This document shows positions 10,574 through 23,300 of a stretch of DNA of 64,000 nt, piece by piece (positions within the stretch are counted from its first letter, which is position 1; each line of letters begins with the position of its first letter). The translations under genes were made by a program, and so were the position numbers. Origin of the DNA: Citrus sinensis (lineage: Eukaryota; Streptophyta; Magnoliopsida; Sapindales; Rutaceae). The notes under the pieces are model-generated. The model did not search any database and was not told where the DNA came from. It saw nothing but the letters and a program-made list of their open reading frames with translations. Location of the stretch: NCBI RefSeq assembly GCF_022201045.2, contig NC_068562.1:5500001-5564000 (forward strand), read 5' to 3'.

Positions 10574-11450
10574 TTAATCTATTCTTCGGATGCTGCAGTT
10601 CCATGGGTTCCTGAGTGCAGTTTATTTGTTCTGCTTCAATTTTTAGTTATATACTGGATTCAGTGAATATTGTGTACATTACTTTGCATTGAGTTACTGG
10701 TATTTCAATTCTATTTTATGTGTTGCGCCGCCATTCTATACTCGTTTCTGTTTCATTGCAGTGTGCTACTCTAGATATGTAGTTGTCACTTGTATTTCTA
10801 CAATAATGAATACAGTATATCATTTCTTTTGCTATTCTGGTATTTGTAAGCTCCTTTCATCAGGAACCCAAAAAAAAAAAAAAATGGCTGCAGAAAACCA
10901 GCTGAACTCAAGTGAAAAAAATATATGAACTTCCAAAAGATTCCATCACATCATGATGAGTATAACGATTGAAGTTGACAAAATATCGGTGACAACTGAT
11001 TGTTCCACTCAGTCTAAGCGAAAATGGATTAGATATACAGTTCTCCAACATAACAACGGACATTAGACCAAATATGTCAGGAATTAATGACAACAAAACA
11101 CAGAAGTTGTGTATGTACTTCATATTTCCAAGAAACTACAAACAACGAGACTCGGAAAATTGTTTGCGAATGTTTCAGCTCACACAAGTTTGTTCCTTTG
11201 AATGTACATATTTCACAATCAAATCACTGTATGGCGTGCATTACCAACGAAAGTGTCCTATTTAATTCATTTGAATTCACTCATGGTCACAAGGAAGACT
11301 AATGTACACCATACGAAACAAGTCAACCCAAGATTTAAAAACGTTTATATGTATGCTTCGGCATATACTTCTATTTAATTATATAGATTACAGATTGCAT
11401 TTGGGCACCAAATATGCTCTTATCTTATGAAGAAATGATTTTTCTGCTTG
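10574..11450. other. 3' region of copy 2 and spacer
   Basis: It begins with sequence homologous to the copy 1 3' end (ATTCTTCGGATGCTGCAG). No gene or RNA is seen; the open frames here are short and unsupported. Confidence 0.5.
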
Positions 11451-11455
11451 GTTAT

Positions 11456-11731
11456 AGTACTATTTAGGATTGAGGTGTTATATCTTAAAAAAGTTACAAC
11501 TGCTATGAAAAAAAAATTGTAACTATAAAATAAAAATTAATAATTTATAGTAAATATAAATTTTAATTTTGACAAAATTATTAAAGATATAATATATTTT
11601 ACATGATACTAGTGCAAAAAAATTTCAACATAACTTTTAAACTAGAGCAGTTAATACTTATCAAACACTTTAATGCTATATTTTTAAGTTACAGTTTGAC
11701 CAACCTCATGCCAAAAGCATCCTATATCATG
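11456..11731 (-). mobile_element. Tourist-like MITE, same family as the one in the peroxidase intron
   Basis: It is non-coding, with weakly preserved ends: ATTTAGGATTGAGGTG on the left, and CCAACCTCATGCCAAAAGC on the right. Internal blocks (AAAATAAAAATTAATAAT, ATTATTAAAGATATAATA, CAAACACTTTAATGCT) match, in the opposite orientation, the element at 58793-59111. It is more diverged than that copy, so probably older. Confidence 0.7.
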
Positions 11732-12228
11732 GATACCATCTAGGTGTGTAATGAAAATTAGCCCATTTTGAATACTTTAATATGGACCACTCTATTTCCA
11801 TTACCATTTGAATTTAGCCAACCGGTCCTTTCTGAGTATGGTTCAAGTGCTCTACTCGCGGATCAAGAGAGGTTACAGCCTATTGTCTATAGTTCCACAG
11901 CTAATAGAATACGTTGAGATTGACCACATACGCTATCTCAAATTCTCTAAAATTGTAAGCAATGCTCTGGATTTGTAGGAGGATATTGTTTTGAAGTTGG
12001 AAGAGGATCACTGGCGGAAAGACAAAAGGTCAAAAATGACTACCTTTGAGTATTTTGCTGCTATTTGCAGACTTGAAAGTTTAGTGATTCTTCTATTCAA
12101 AATTATAAAACCTAATTGGTTTTGGATTATGATATTTTTTTATTAGGTAGACAATTCCTGTCTTCCGGTAACAAAATTTTTAACTCAACTAACCTATCTC
12201 CCAATACTATAATCATTGGCATTCTTAT
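11732..12228. other. Spacer left of the gene-capturing element
   Basis: No gene is supported. Short coding-like stretches near 11960-12070 have no recognisable family. Confidence 0.4.
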
Positions 12229-12879
12229 CAGTTCAATTGCCCAGTGGTTTAACGGGAAATGCTAAAGGTCGGGAATGCTGAGAGAATACTGAGAGAAACG
12301 GTAGCTTGTGCTGCCGTTTCGTGTTCTCTCAGCTCCCCCCCAACATGACTAAGAAAACGAGCCTCCACGTGAAAAAATAAATCAGCTCAAGTCACTTTTG
12401 CCAAAAGCTGCCGTTTGGCCCCACACTCAAGTCACTTTTGCTAAGTGAATTCTGCCCCCCCCCCCCCACGTGAAAGTTTGAGTTCTCTCCTTGCTCATGA
12501 CCAAGCAAAACTAAGTTTGGGTTCTCTCCTTTCTCCTTCACTCGTTCACTTCTCCTTCGTTTGTCGTTCACTTCTTTACTCATCACAAATCATTACTTCA
12601 GCTCATCCAATCAGTGAATCAGTGGCCATTACTTCAGTTCGTTCATTTCTCGATCTAGATCTTGAAACAACACCCAGTTGGTAATTATCTCAGCTTAAAG
12701 AATACTTTTTTATTTGTTTATTATTTTTTGTTATATCATAATAATAGAAATGTACCTGCATTTACTGATTAAATGATAATGTGTTTAATTTAGAATTTTT
12801 TAGAAATCTTTTTATTTAAATGATATGTTTGATTTAGAATTTTTTAAATTTAACTAACAATATTGTTGAACATATATAG

Positions 12880-13324
12880 ACATCACAGGAACAAAGTGCT
12901 GTTAATACAAATCTCAACCAATACAAGACTTTAGGCTACTATAATGTAATAATGTAATTCGTGAAGAAATTGTAATTTTTAATTTTTAATGTCGATTATA
13001 CATATATAATTTTTTCATTTGTGTAGGTACCTATATACCCAACCCAAGGTGGTGTGCACAATATTTATCAACCATTTCCTTATAATTGGCAACAAGTAAG
13101 CTTTTATCTAAAAATCATAATTTGTTAGTGTACACTTATATTTTTTAATTTAAAAAATCTCATATCAGGTTTTTAATTTTTACGTATTACAGCAACCACT
13201 CCTGCCGTATGCTTTGCAACCACATTATCCTTCTCATTCGATGACGTACGAAGAATCTGGAAGTGGAAGTTTCCAACATTTGCTACATCAACAACATAAT
13301 GAAGACAACAATGGATGTGATTGA
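12880..13324 (+). pseudogene. Captured 3' exons of an unidentified gene
   Basis: Three exons with proper GT-AG borders and matching phase 0 read without a stop to a terminal TGA: 12880-12945 (TSQEQSAVNTNLNQYK then TLGYYN), 13027-13095 (VPIYPTQGGVHNIYQPFPY then NWQQ) and 13193-13324 (QPLLPYALQPHYPSHSMTY onward, ending NNGCD). The glutamine-, tyrosine- and proline-rich composition resembles a transcription-factor or FAR1-type C-terminus, but I do not recognise the family. No upstream exon with a matching phase is evident; an open frame at 12445-12684 ends at a possible donor in a different phase. It could be the tail of a host gene or of the element's own lost gene. Confidence 0.5.
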
Positions 13325-13504
13325 TGTTTGAATTTGGTTAAATCGAACTAATTACAGTAGCTTTTTTAATAAATTGCTTCTTGACAAGTGAACCATCTTT
13401 ATGGAGTAGTTGTTGTTGACATTAAGTACGGGCAAGTATAGACAATTTCAAGGATGTTTTTGTTGTGATTTGAATTTGGCCAAACAACATAATCACTCTT
13501 ATTT

Positions 13505-13818
13505 AAATTACCAAACAAAATTACCAACAATTATCATAAATAATTAATTATTAAAATAATTATCAACAATACAATTACCAAAATAATTCCCAACAAAATA
13601 ATCACTCCACAAAATAATTACCAAACATAATTACCAACAATTATCATAAATTAATTATTAAAATAATTATCAACAACACAATTACCAACAATACAATCAC
13701 TCCACAAAATAATTACCAAAAATAATTACCAACAATTATCATAAATTAATTATTAAAATAATTATCAACAATACAATTACCAAAATAATTCCCAACAATA
13801 CAATCACTCCACAAAATA
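13505..13818. repeat. AT-rich minisatellite, about three units
   Basis: Units of roughly 90-115 bp repeat in tandem. Each contains ACCAACAATTATCATAAAT, ATTATTAAAATAATTATC and most contain AATCACTCCACAAAATAA. It lies inside the Pack-type element, between the two captured gene tails. Confidence 0.8.
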
Positions 13819-13830
13819 AGGAGTGCTGGA

Positions 13831-14484
<654 letters not shown>

Positions 14485-14625
14485 TTACTCACGTGGGTGC
14501 GGGGGGGGAGGTGGGGGAAGGTGAGGGAACGAAACGGCAGCACAAGCTACCGTTTCTCTCAGCGTTCTCTCAGGTTTCCCGATGTTTAGCAGCACTAGGT
14601 TTAAACACAGTTCAATTGCCCAGTG

Positions 14626-14878
14626 AGGAGTAACGATTCATAACCAGGTGATTATGTGGCTAGGGTGAGATAAAGCTAAAATAGTTTCTTCTAGTTTCCT
14701 TCTGCTAAGAAGAAAAGACAAAGAAAGAAACTCGGTTAGATTTTTTATTTGAATTTGAAAAAAGTGTGGCTAGGGAGGTCAACTAACCGATGTTACTTTA
14801 CAGTTTTTGCCAACCACAACTCGTCAAACTTGTGGTCGATTTGTCACAAATATGCACAGACCTTCAATATTTGTTCTC
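14626..14878. promoter_or_regulatory. Upstream region of PELPK copy 3
   Basis: The shared block GGTCAACTAACCGATGTT (near 14778) and a block like CAACCACAACTCGTCAAAC match copies 1 and 2. A TATA-like TATAAA is at 14879-14884. So the promoter survives although the coding sequence is broken. Confidence 0.55.
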
Positions 14879-14990
14879 TATAAAAAAAACTTATTGAACA
14901 AGGACTGCTCTGCTATTCAACACGCACTTATTAGAATTTTCCTCAAGGCACTGCAGGCAAATCTAAACAAGCCAGCTCCTTCTATAAACC

Positions 14991-15384
14991 AGGGCTTCTC
15001 TTAAGCTATGTTTCATGATATTGTTAATTATGAGTATAACATTGTCTATGTCAAGCATTGAAATAAGCATGGCAGCTCGCCACCTTCTGCAGACAGCAGT
15101 GGCGCCACCTCCGGCACCACCTCTGCCAAAGGCCACATTGCCTCCAATGCCGTCAATAACCACTCTGCTACCATTACCTTCTACTCCGTTGCCAACGCTG
15201 CCAAAACCCACCTTAATCGCCAAGCACCCAAATCCCATCTCCGCCTAATCCAACGTTGCCTGCAGCACCGAAGGTGACACTGCCTCCATTGCCCACAGCT
15301 CCATTACCGTCAATTCCCACGACAATCCCTTCGATTCCAACCATACCAACAATTCCCTTCCTTTCTCCACCACCATCAAGCTAA
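14991..15384 (+). pseudogene. PELPK1-like copy 3, decayed
   Basis: It aligns with copies 1 and 2 along its length. The start codon is replaced by AGG at 14991 (AGGGCTTCTCTTAAG against ATGGCTGCTCTTAAG); the next in-frame ATG at 15015 would cut the signal peptide short. After LPTLPKPTL the frame shifts: the first frame stops at about 15246, while the family C-terminus (LPAAPKVTLPPLPTAPLP to FLSPPPSS) continues in another frame to TAA at 15382-15384. A 77-residue protein from 15015 is still possible, with AARHLLQ and a few proline repeats, so it may be a truncated functional variant, but pseudogene is likelier. Confidence 0.75.
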
Positions 15385-17342
15385 ACCATGCACCTAGTCA
15401 TCAGGATGCCGCCATATACATCAAAGGCTTCTTGGTGTACCACAACGAGATGCTTTCCTTTCATGTTTTTCCATTTGGGATATCATAAAACCTACCAAGG
15501 TTTTCATACTTTTGTTTTTCTTCTTTATAGACCTGAGTTGTCCATATTTTTATTTGTTTCAAGGATTTAAGGACTTGACTTTTCTTGTATTGTGGAGTCA
15601 TTTTCTTTGGATTTTTTATTTAGTTTTATTTGTTGATAGTTAATTATTACACGGAATTCATTATATTTATTTTTTGGGGGTCTTGAAGCCCCAAGAATAT
15701 GGAGAATGCCCAAAGAAATACCAAACAGTAAAGGAAGGAGAATGGAAACTAGAGTTGATTTAAATGATATTAGAATTTATCTTTCTCCCTTTAAATTCCC
15801 TCATAGTCTTGACATGATAAGACCTTCAATACAACCCATTCCAAAGACCAAAAGGCTCGCTCTAACTAATTATCTTCTTCACTAAACAAGCCAAACGTCT
15901 CCCTACTGATGAAATGGGCAACAACTTAATTAGAGGTCTTAAGGAGACTAATAAACATGATTCGCCCCTCAAGAATCAGAAAGGTCTTAACTTCTTTAAG
16001 GTAATTAAGATCTAAAAAGGACCTACTACCTATAAGGTATTTTCAACCCCAATGAACCTAAAGAAGCAACTAATAAACAAAAAATACACATGTACAACCG
16101 TGAGAAATATCCCGAGGGCTCCAACATTTGATTGTAAAGCAAATATACCATCATGCTCCCACTTGGGGAGGGGTGGGACCAATAAGTCTCTCCTATGTGT
16201 CTATACCGACTCAAAGACACCCTTAGGGGCAAACCTGTAAAAAAAATTAACTTCATATATAAAAGACGTCTTCTTCCTCATAACTCATCTTCTTTGCATT
16301 ATTTCTCTTTGATCATTCTTCACTCTCAAACCAGCCCAATTTGACGTTGAAGTGTCGTCATCGATCACTCAGGCGCCAACTTCTAATGGTATTCTCTTTT
16401 ATAAATCTTAAAAACACCTACACCGTCACATATTTCCTAAGAAAAACTTTTCTATCATTCCTTCCCCCAAAAGACCATTTTCCTCTAATGTTCTAACTCA
16501 CTAAAAATTGACTAAAACATTCTTGCCGTTGGGAGTGGCAGATTCCTCTGTCTCATGATTGGGTCTGTGTTATTGCTGCTGCTACTCTTTTGTTCTTATA
16601 TGAAGCTTTTTTTTTCTTTTTTTTTAAATTCAAGTCCTTACTTGAAGTTAAGGCAAAAAGGAAACAAAGCACCATCTTGCACCTGTCAATATTTGGGAGA
16701 TTCAAATATTTTTGAATATCTATAAATTAACCATCAAAAGCATTAATGTCCATACAGCCTTGACTGCTGTGTTTTCCTGAAGCTTAGTATGATCAACTCC
16801 TTATTAACAACAGCCGGAAACCCACAAGTGACAATTCAAACGAATTCACCAAAAATTTGAAGTATCTTTAAAAAAAAAATGGCACAAATGAAAGCGGCAT
16901 GTAATTAGCTCTGATATCCTCACAAAGAATATGTATGGTACCAGATAGCTCTAACTTAGGATCGGCTATAATAACTCACGAATATTATAGCTTACCAAGT
17001 ATTGCAAGTCTCATGGTGAGCATTGCTATTGGCCTTTGAATATAACCGGACCCATATCTTCAAGTGAAAAAAAGATAAATAAAAAACAAAGAAAAAAAAA
17101 TTAAAATCACGAAATGTTCCTCAATGATTTTCTGTTGACTTGTTTCCCTGTCTAAGTCAACATATTTTAAAACTAACCAAGCAAAATTGGTGAGAAATAA
17201 CAGAACTGATACATGTATAGAAGCAAAACCTCATTAAAGTTGAAAGAGTTCGAACTTCAAAGTATATGGCAAAAAGGCCAGATGATCCATGAATGAGAAT
17301 GCTCAATCAGGCCTGGGCTTGCCGGTGTCTATATTGAGACTA
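15385..17342. other. Spacer between PELPK copies 3 and 4
   Basis: No gene is supported. The stretch 15650-16480 differs in composition from its surroundings and has a TATATAAAAGA motif near 16256, which could be a promoter or a repeat edge. I could not find paired ends. Confidence 0.4.
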
Positions 17343-17698
17343 TATCCCCAGCATTAACACTGCCTACAATACCATATTTGCCCAAGGCCACATCACGTCC
17401 ATTACCCCCATTCCGAACTCCGCAAAAAACACATTGCCGCCACTTCCCTCTATCACTTGCCCACATTACCAACGCAACCAATTCTACTAAAGCCTACACT
17501 TCCCCTTTGCCAAGCACCCAAGACCCATCTTTGCCAAATCCAACATTGCCTACCTTGCCTACAGCCCCAAAGGTTTTTACACTACCCCATTGCCAGCTAC
17601 TCCTCTGCCCCCTATCCCAACAACAATCCCTTCAACCCCCAATACCCCAACACGAATACCAATCATTCCATTCCTCTCCCCACCCTTGTCAAAATGAC
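17343..17698 (+). pseudogene. PELPK1-like copy 4, strongly decayed
   Basis: Family phrases remain in scattered frames (for example the DNA for LPTLPTAPK and the closing CCATTCCTCTCCCCACCCT). The signal peptide and ATG are missing and no frame stays open over the repeat region. It is the oldest-looking member of the tandem family and marks its right edge. Confidence 0.7.
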
Positions 17699-18334
17699 TG
17701 CTAGCCTTTGACATGCAATATTACTGCTGCTGGAAGAGCTTGAAGTCAGATACCTGCAGAACCTGCCATGGTGCTTATGCTTGTGTCTCTGCCTTCCCAT
17801 TTTTTTTTTCAATCTTCTTTGGTTCATATATACTTGTTTTACACATTTCACTAGTTTTCATCTTTCAAGACTAATCATAAAGCATGTCTCAGCTTAAGGT
17901 AAGGGTTGATGATCTTGACTTTCTTCATCTTTCCTTTAATGCAATTCTGAGTAGGCTTAATAATATCTTTGGAGTTCACTTATCTGAATTTGATGCAGGA
18001 AGGAAAGTAAAAGCTATGCATTAATGAACAGAGCAAATATGAATAACAAATAACAGAATTAGTATTAACCTGAAATTGTATATACAATATTAAGATATCA
18101 GGCGAGCCAAGACTTTCCAAAAATAATGTAATACTGGTCACCAATATTTAACTGTACCGATAATACCTCTCAAAGCTAATTTTATGCAAATGTGCAGTTA
18201 ATAGTATATTCAATCCCATATGTAGCACAAGAAATTGTTTTAAAGCAGGGAAAAAGATGTAAATACTAATCCCCAATTGAATCTGAAGTGTTGGCAATCT
18301 CTAAACTGAAATATGATAACTAGCCAAGTCGTTC
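17699..18334. other. Spacer and 3' region of the IMPACT-family gene
   Basis: Non-coding. The last few hundred bases before 18335 should hold the 3' untranslated region and poly(A) signals of the minus-strand gene. Confidence 0.45.
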
Positions 18335-19950
18335 TCAGTGTTTATAGAACACAAGATCTCGCCTACAATTGTTTTTGATAGCATCCTCCAAATTCTCAGC
18401 CCGATCAAAATCAACTTTGAAAGTTACCATGGCGATTCCATCTTTACCAGTATCATAATCTTGGTTGGTGTCCTCAACTTGAAACAATTGCAGCTGTGAG
18501 CATCAAAGATAAGAAATAAGTTAAAATACTGAAATTACCACATGAAGGTCACAGGTTCCATTTTTTAGAGCCAGAAAAGGTCACATAAGGCAACAATTAG
18601 CATTTGTCAAAAAAGTAATCCACAAGGACTACAGACTGCATAAGTAGTTAGAATTCTATTCCATGAAGGTCTTTTAACACTTAACATCACAAAGATTATG
18701 ATCTTTTGAGGGAATAAATTTAATAATTAAAAAAAAAACCTTAGCAGGTAGGTGAAGTAAATGGGACATAAAAAATGTGAAATACAATCAAATAATCCTG
18801 TAAAATTTGAACTTAACATAACATGACGGTCTAACAAAGAGAATAAAAATTAGAAGTTCTTTCTTACACTCCAATCATGTGGAATGCAAAATCCAAATTA
18901 CACCAAAGCATCACTACAAGTCCAAATTTACCTGATGGTATAAAATTCCAAGAAGTTCAAATGGAACCTCCACACCCATTGGAACCTACAAAATAGAAAC
19001 AAAATTCCAAGATTAAAAATCATGAAATCAAATTAGTAGAAAATTAACCATAATGTATGGCATAAGCATAAATTAGTTCTATGAAAAAAAAAAAAAGCCT
19101 GAGAAAGGACTTAATTACCCTAGATTTCACAAGAATTGTAGGAGCATTTCTTAAGCATTCGGATGCCACTCCACCATAAGCCCTAACTAGTCCCCCAGTA
19201 CCCAGTTTTATACCTCCAAAATACCTGCAGATTGTCAATTCATTCAACATGTAATAATGCACATGTATAAAAGAATGGAACTTGAAAGGATGAACGCGCG
19301 AGATTAAAAAATAATAATAATAAAAATACCTTGTGACTACAACCATGATTCTATCTAAACCTGAAGAAACAATTGCAGAATGAATAGGTTTTCCAGCTGT
19401 TCCCGATGGTTCACCATCATCATTAGACCGGTATTGATTTCCAACCTATAAAATTAACATAAAATAATAAACAATCAAACCAATTCCTGAAAATATTATA
19501 TTGAAAACTCAAGATTAACGATCATGTGAGTGCCTAATACCTTATATGCCCAGCAATTGTGAGTAGCACGAGGATCACTGACCTATAATAAATATATAAA
19601 AAAAAAAAAGAACCATTCACCAGATATTAATTTGAAATATGATAATCAAGTTGGAGAGCTGTGGAAGAAGATTAATTATAAATTAGTGTTACCTGCGAAA
19701 GGAAGGATTGGGCGGATTGTTCGTTGGAGATGGGGCCGGCTATGGCGATGAATTTGCTCTTTTTAATTTCTTTCTCGAATGTGACTGTTTCTTTGATTGT
19801 CGTGAAAGCGCCTGCATTATTGTTACTGCTGCTGCCGGAGGTCACCATTGTTTTACTGCAGCGGCTGAAAAGAAATAGTGAGGGAGAAATGCGATTGTTT
19901 AGCTTCTGGCAGCAATGGTGGCAGCTTGGTATTGTTAATGCCACAGGCAT
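18335..19950 (-). CDS. IMPACT/YigZ (UPF0029) family protein
   Basis: Six exons join in phase to 244 residues: 19693-19950, 19541-19582, 19330-19445, 19119-19224, 18932-18985, 18335-18493. All introns are GT-AG. The core reads [63 protein letters not shown]: the signature of the UPF0029 N-terminal domain shared by bacterial YigZ and eukaryotic IMPACT. A C-terminal alpha/beta domain follows ([12 protein letters not shown] onward). The RWD domain of animal IMPACT is absent, as in bacterial YigZ. The first 34 residues are hydrophobic and serine-rich, so they may be an organelle targeting peptide; a second ATG (MVTSGSS) could start a cytosolic form. IMPACT proteins modulate GCN2 signalling in fungi and animals; the plant role is not established. 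Exon 3 is partly duplicated at 8574-8680. Confidence 0.88.
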
Positions 19951-20331
19951 TTGTCTGTCGTTTCTTTGGTTTCGTTTTCTAGGAGATTCTCAAATGCTGC
20001 TACTGGTGGGTTCTCGCTTTTCGGCTGCTTCCCTTAAATAATTTTTATTTATTTTTTCCTGGCCACTCATACGACACCGTTTTGCTTTCCAAAATACTAG
20101 CTATCTTCAGCAGTTAGGCCAAACAAAACAATGAGGCAAGCTTTTGTGAGATTTTAATATTTGACAAGTACTCAACTTCCAACACTATTTAAGATCAAAC
20201 AAACACCGATCTACGGTAAAATGTTTCTGGTTTTCCAGCAAACTACGGTGACTCACAGAGCATAAATATAGAGAGAGCACTTTCCGATAGATTAATTAAT
20301 TTTCGAACTTAATTTAATCTCAACTCAAACC

Positions 20332-23300
20332 TCAATAAAACGGTTGAGCTGATCTGTAGTCCCCATTTGCTCTCCTTAATCTTACATCAGAAGGGTTGGC
20401 CCACCCTACACGATCAGAATCAATGTCCCTACTACTACCATTACTAACATACTGGTGGCCTAAGTTTCTATATTGCTTAGTTGACTCGGTAAACAAAATT
20501 GCTGGGTTTCCATCCCGTCCCAAGCCTTCTCTCCAGCCATGCTGCCAAGCATCATTTTCCCCTTCTGATCCTACGTTTGAGTTTTGATAAGAGGAAGATG
20601 CAATTGAGTCTGATGTAATCCCATAACTTCTGTACCAACTAGGTGTATCGCCAAATATTAAATCAGACAAGTCTTCACTCCTAGAAGACTCCTTTGTACT
20701 TGCAGTGCTGCAAGAACTCACATCAGACCAGCTGAAAATGGAGGAGCTCTCACTTAATGAATCCACAGCAGGGGATCTTTGCATTGAACGGAATTTCCAT
20801 TCATCTCTATCAAATAATTGATTGCTGTCTGTACAAGGCTTCTGCTGTGCCTTGGAATCCAAACTAGGAATATATGAGTTCGACCTTACTTTGGATGTAT
20901 TATTAAGGTCAACAGCTTCCAAGTTCTTTTTCTTGGACTTCACACCATGAGATACATTATTTCTTATCAAAGCTGGTGGTCGCGGAGAATGCCTGAATGA
21001 AAAATCTAAATCTATTTACACCCCAGCAAACCAGAAAATCCTGATTTTATACCAATCATGCTACACAACAACATTACCTCGCATAAAGAAGCATGTATGC
21101 CTCCTCTGATAAGACCCTCTCCAATTTGACCGGTATTACCTACACAAAACCAACATCCAACCATCAGATTTATAAATTTGAAAAAAAAAAAAACCTCTCA
21201 AGCTAATTACTGTGGAAATTATCCAGAAATTGTGAACAAACAAAAATAAACTTTCAACTTATTTCCTAGGACAAGCCTATGAATCAAGAAAACAGCCCCA
21301 ATCAGCAGCCATAGTCCTTCAGATCTGAACACCCACTCATGCACACCAATTATATTGTTTTCTAATGCATTCTATCAAGTCTCTTTCATAAATTTGAAGC
21401 AGGAGAAAAGGAAAAAATTAGAAGTGTCTGTACGATGAAATTCCAGCCTATAAGATGCAGGAATAAATCAGGATTTCATAATAGGTGAGCATCAAACAAT
21501 CAAGAATGCAAAATTAAATTGACAGTTCACCACCTTAAGCATTTGGTATCTGCCAAAGAGAGGGGTAAAATACACATAAATATATATATATATATATATA
21601 TGGGGGTTTGTAATCAATTAAAGGGGATATTTTAGGGTCCAAATATAAATATGAGGCTAGAAGCTCTTAATAATGATAAAATAAACATATCAGAGATCAA
21701 GGGACATACGGTGCTGTCATCAATTCTGAACCACTCCTCATGGGAATTCTTCACATAGCACACATAATGACCTGAAAATGTAGCATTTGTAACATCCAAG
21801 TGAACAACCACTGCATATAGGCTGTACATAGGAGATCCATCACCAGTTCGACTCATATATGGGGCCATGTTGAGGAATTCAGGGAACCAAACTGACTTAT
21901 TCAACTTCCCAAAGTTCCCAGACTACAAGCACAGGTTGTAGAGCAAAAACACATTAAGAGCACGAAATTAAACTTAAAATTGAAAAATAAAAATAAAACT
22001 ACCTCAAATCTTTTTAAGACAATAGTAAGTATATTTGGTTCCTCCAATACCGTCAATTTCTTTTTAGCCTTCTCATATGATTTGCACCTGAATAATACAG
22101 TAAGACATAAATTTCAATTTGCATCACTAAAATTTCAAACAACTAATTTCACCTCAAGTTTTATTTGATAATTACATTCTAAGAAAAGTAGGAATTGTGA
22201 AAATAAAACTGCTTTATTTGCAGAGTAAGCAGTTTAACAACAACAAAGAGGCAAAATGTACAAAAATTAGCTGAGATAAGCCTGCTTGTTTACATTTAGA
22301 AATGCAAATATGGGAGAAAAAAGCAAAAGGCACATGCAAAATAACTTGATATCTAGAAGCTCAGGCATGAATTGAGAGAAACAAGCAAATTAATCAAAAC
22401 CTGCTGCAATAATACTTGTTCTCCCCAACCAAGATTTCACTAGCTGTAAATTGTGCAAGAGCTTCTTCAAGAGTTCCAATATCCCCATCTATCTCAACGG
22501 TTAGATCCATCATCCGCTCATACAGCTCAGATTTACCTAGGCACTTCAAGCACTTAATCTGAAAATCCCAGTAATTGAATTCCGATAATAAAAGGAATGA
22601 ATAGTACTTCAATAAAGCAAAACTAAATCACACAGGAATGTGATGATCGATGTACCATCAAAATAATGAACAACCTTAGATCGAAGATAACCCCCGAAAG
22701 TCAAGCCTATTAAAGTTGTTTCTTCTGCAATTTTGCCTTTAGCCCCAAACTCCTTAAGACAAACAGATTGCATTGTATCAACAGCACACCTGCCACCTTA
22801 CAAAGTAATGCTGTAAGTCACACTTGCAAAGATTCAAAATGTAATGAACAGAAGCATATATAAAAGTAATCCTGTTTTCACCTCAAAAATTCATGAGCAT
22901 CTTCTTCCCTCCCATGACCAAGATGACTTCCAATTTTTTGAATCTTGGACAGTATGCCGATTGGAGACACAGGGTAGCTCCCATCCTTTGCATTCAGAAT
23001 TAAGCGCTCAAACTCACAAATAAAACACCACCCCTTCTTTTGACCTGGACAAGGTGAAAAAAATTCAAAATTGAAAAGGCAATCAACAAAAGGGTCCCAA
23101 TAATGAACTCATATGAAGCTATAACTCAATAAGACAACTTACATGCTTTAGAATGGAGCCCTTGCACAAGATACGACGTCAAAGGTTGAGTGAAGGCCAG
23201 GCATTGGAGCACGGCATTAGCATAACAACTGCAAAAATTTCAAGGAAAATTATGTTGTATTAAAGATAAGAAACTGAATTTTGATGTAACCCATATTTAA

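Noticed and set aside
13505-13818. CRISPR-like or regulatory repeat array
   Set aside because: Units are long, AT-rich and contiguous without spacers in a plant genome: a minisatellite.
15650-16480. Possible long terminal repeat or solo LTR
   Set aside because: It has a TATATAAAAGA promoter-like site but I found no paired terminal repeat, target duplication or coding part.
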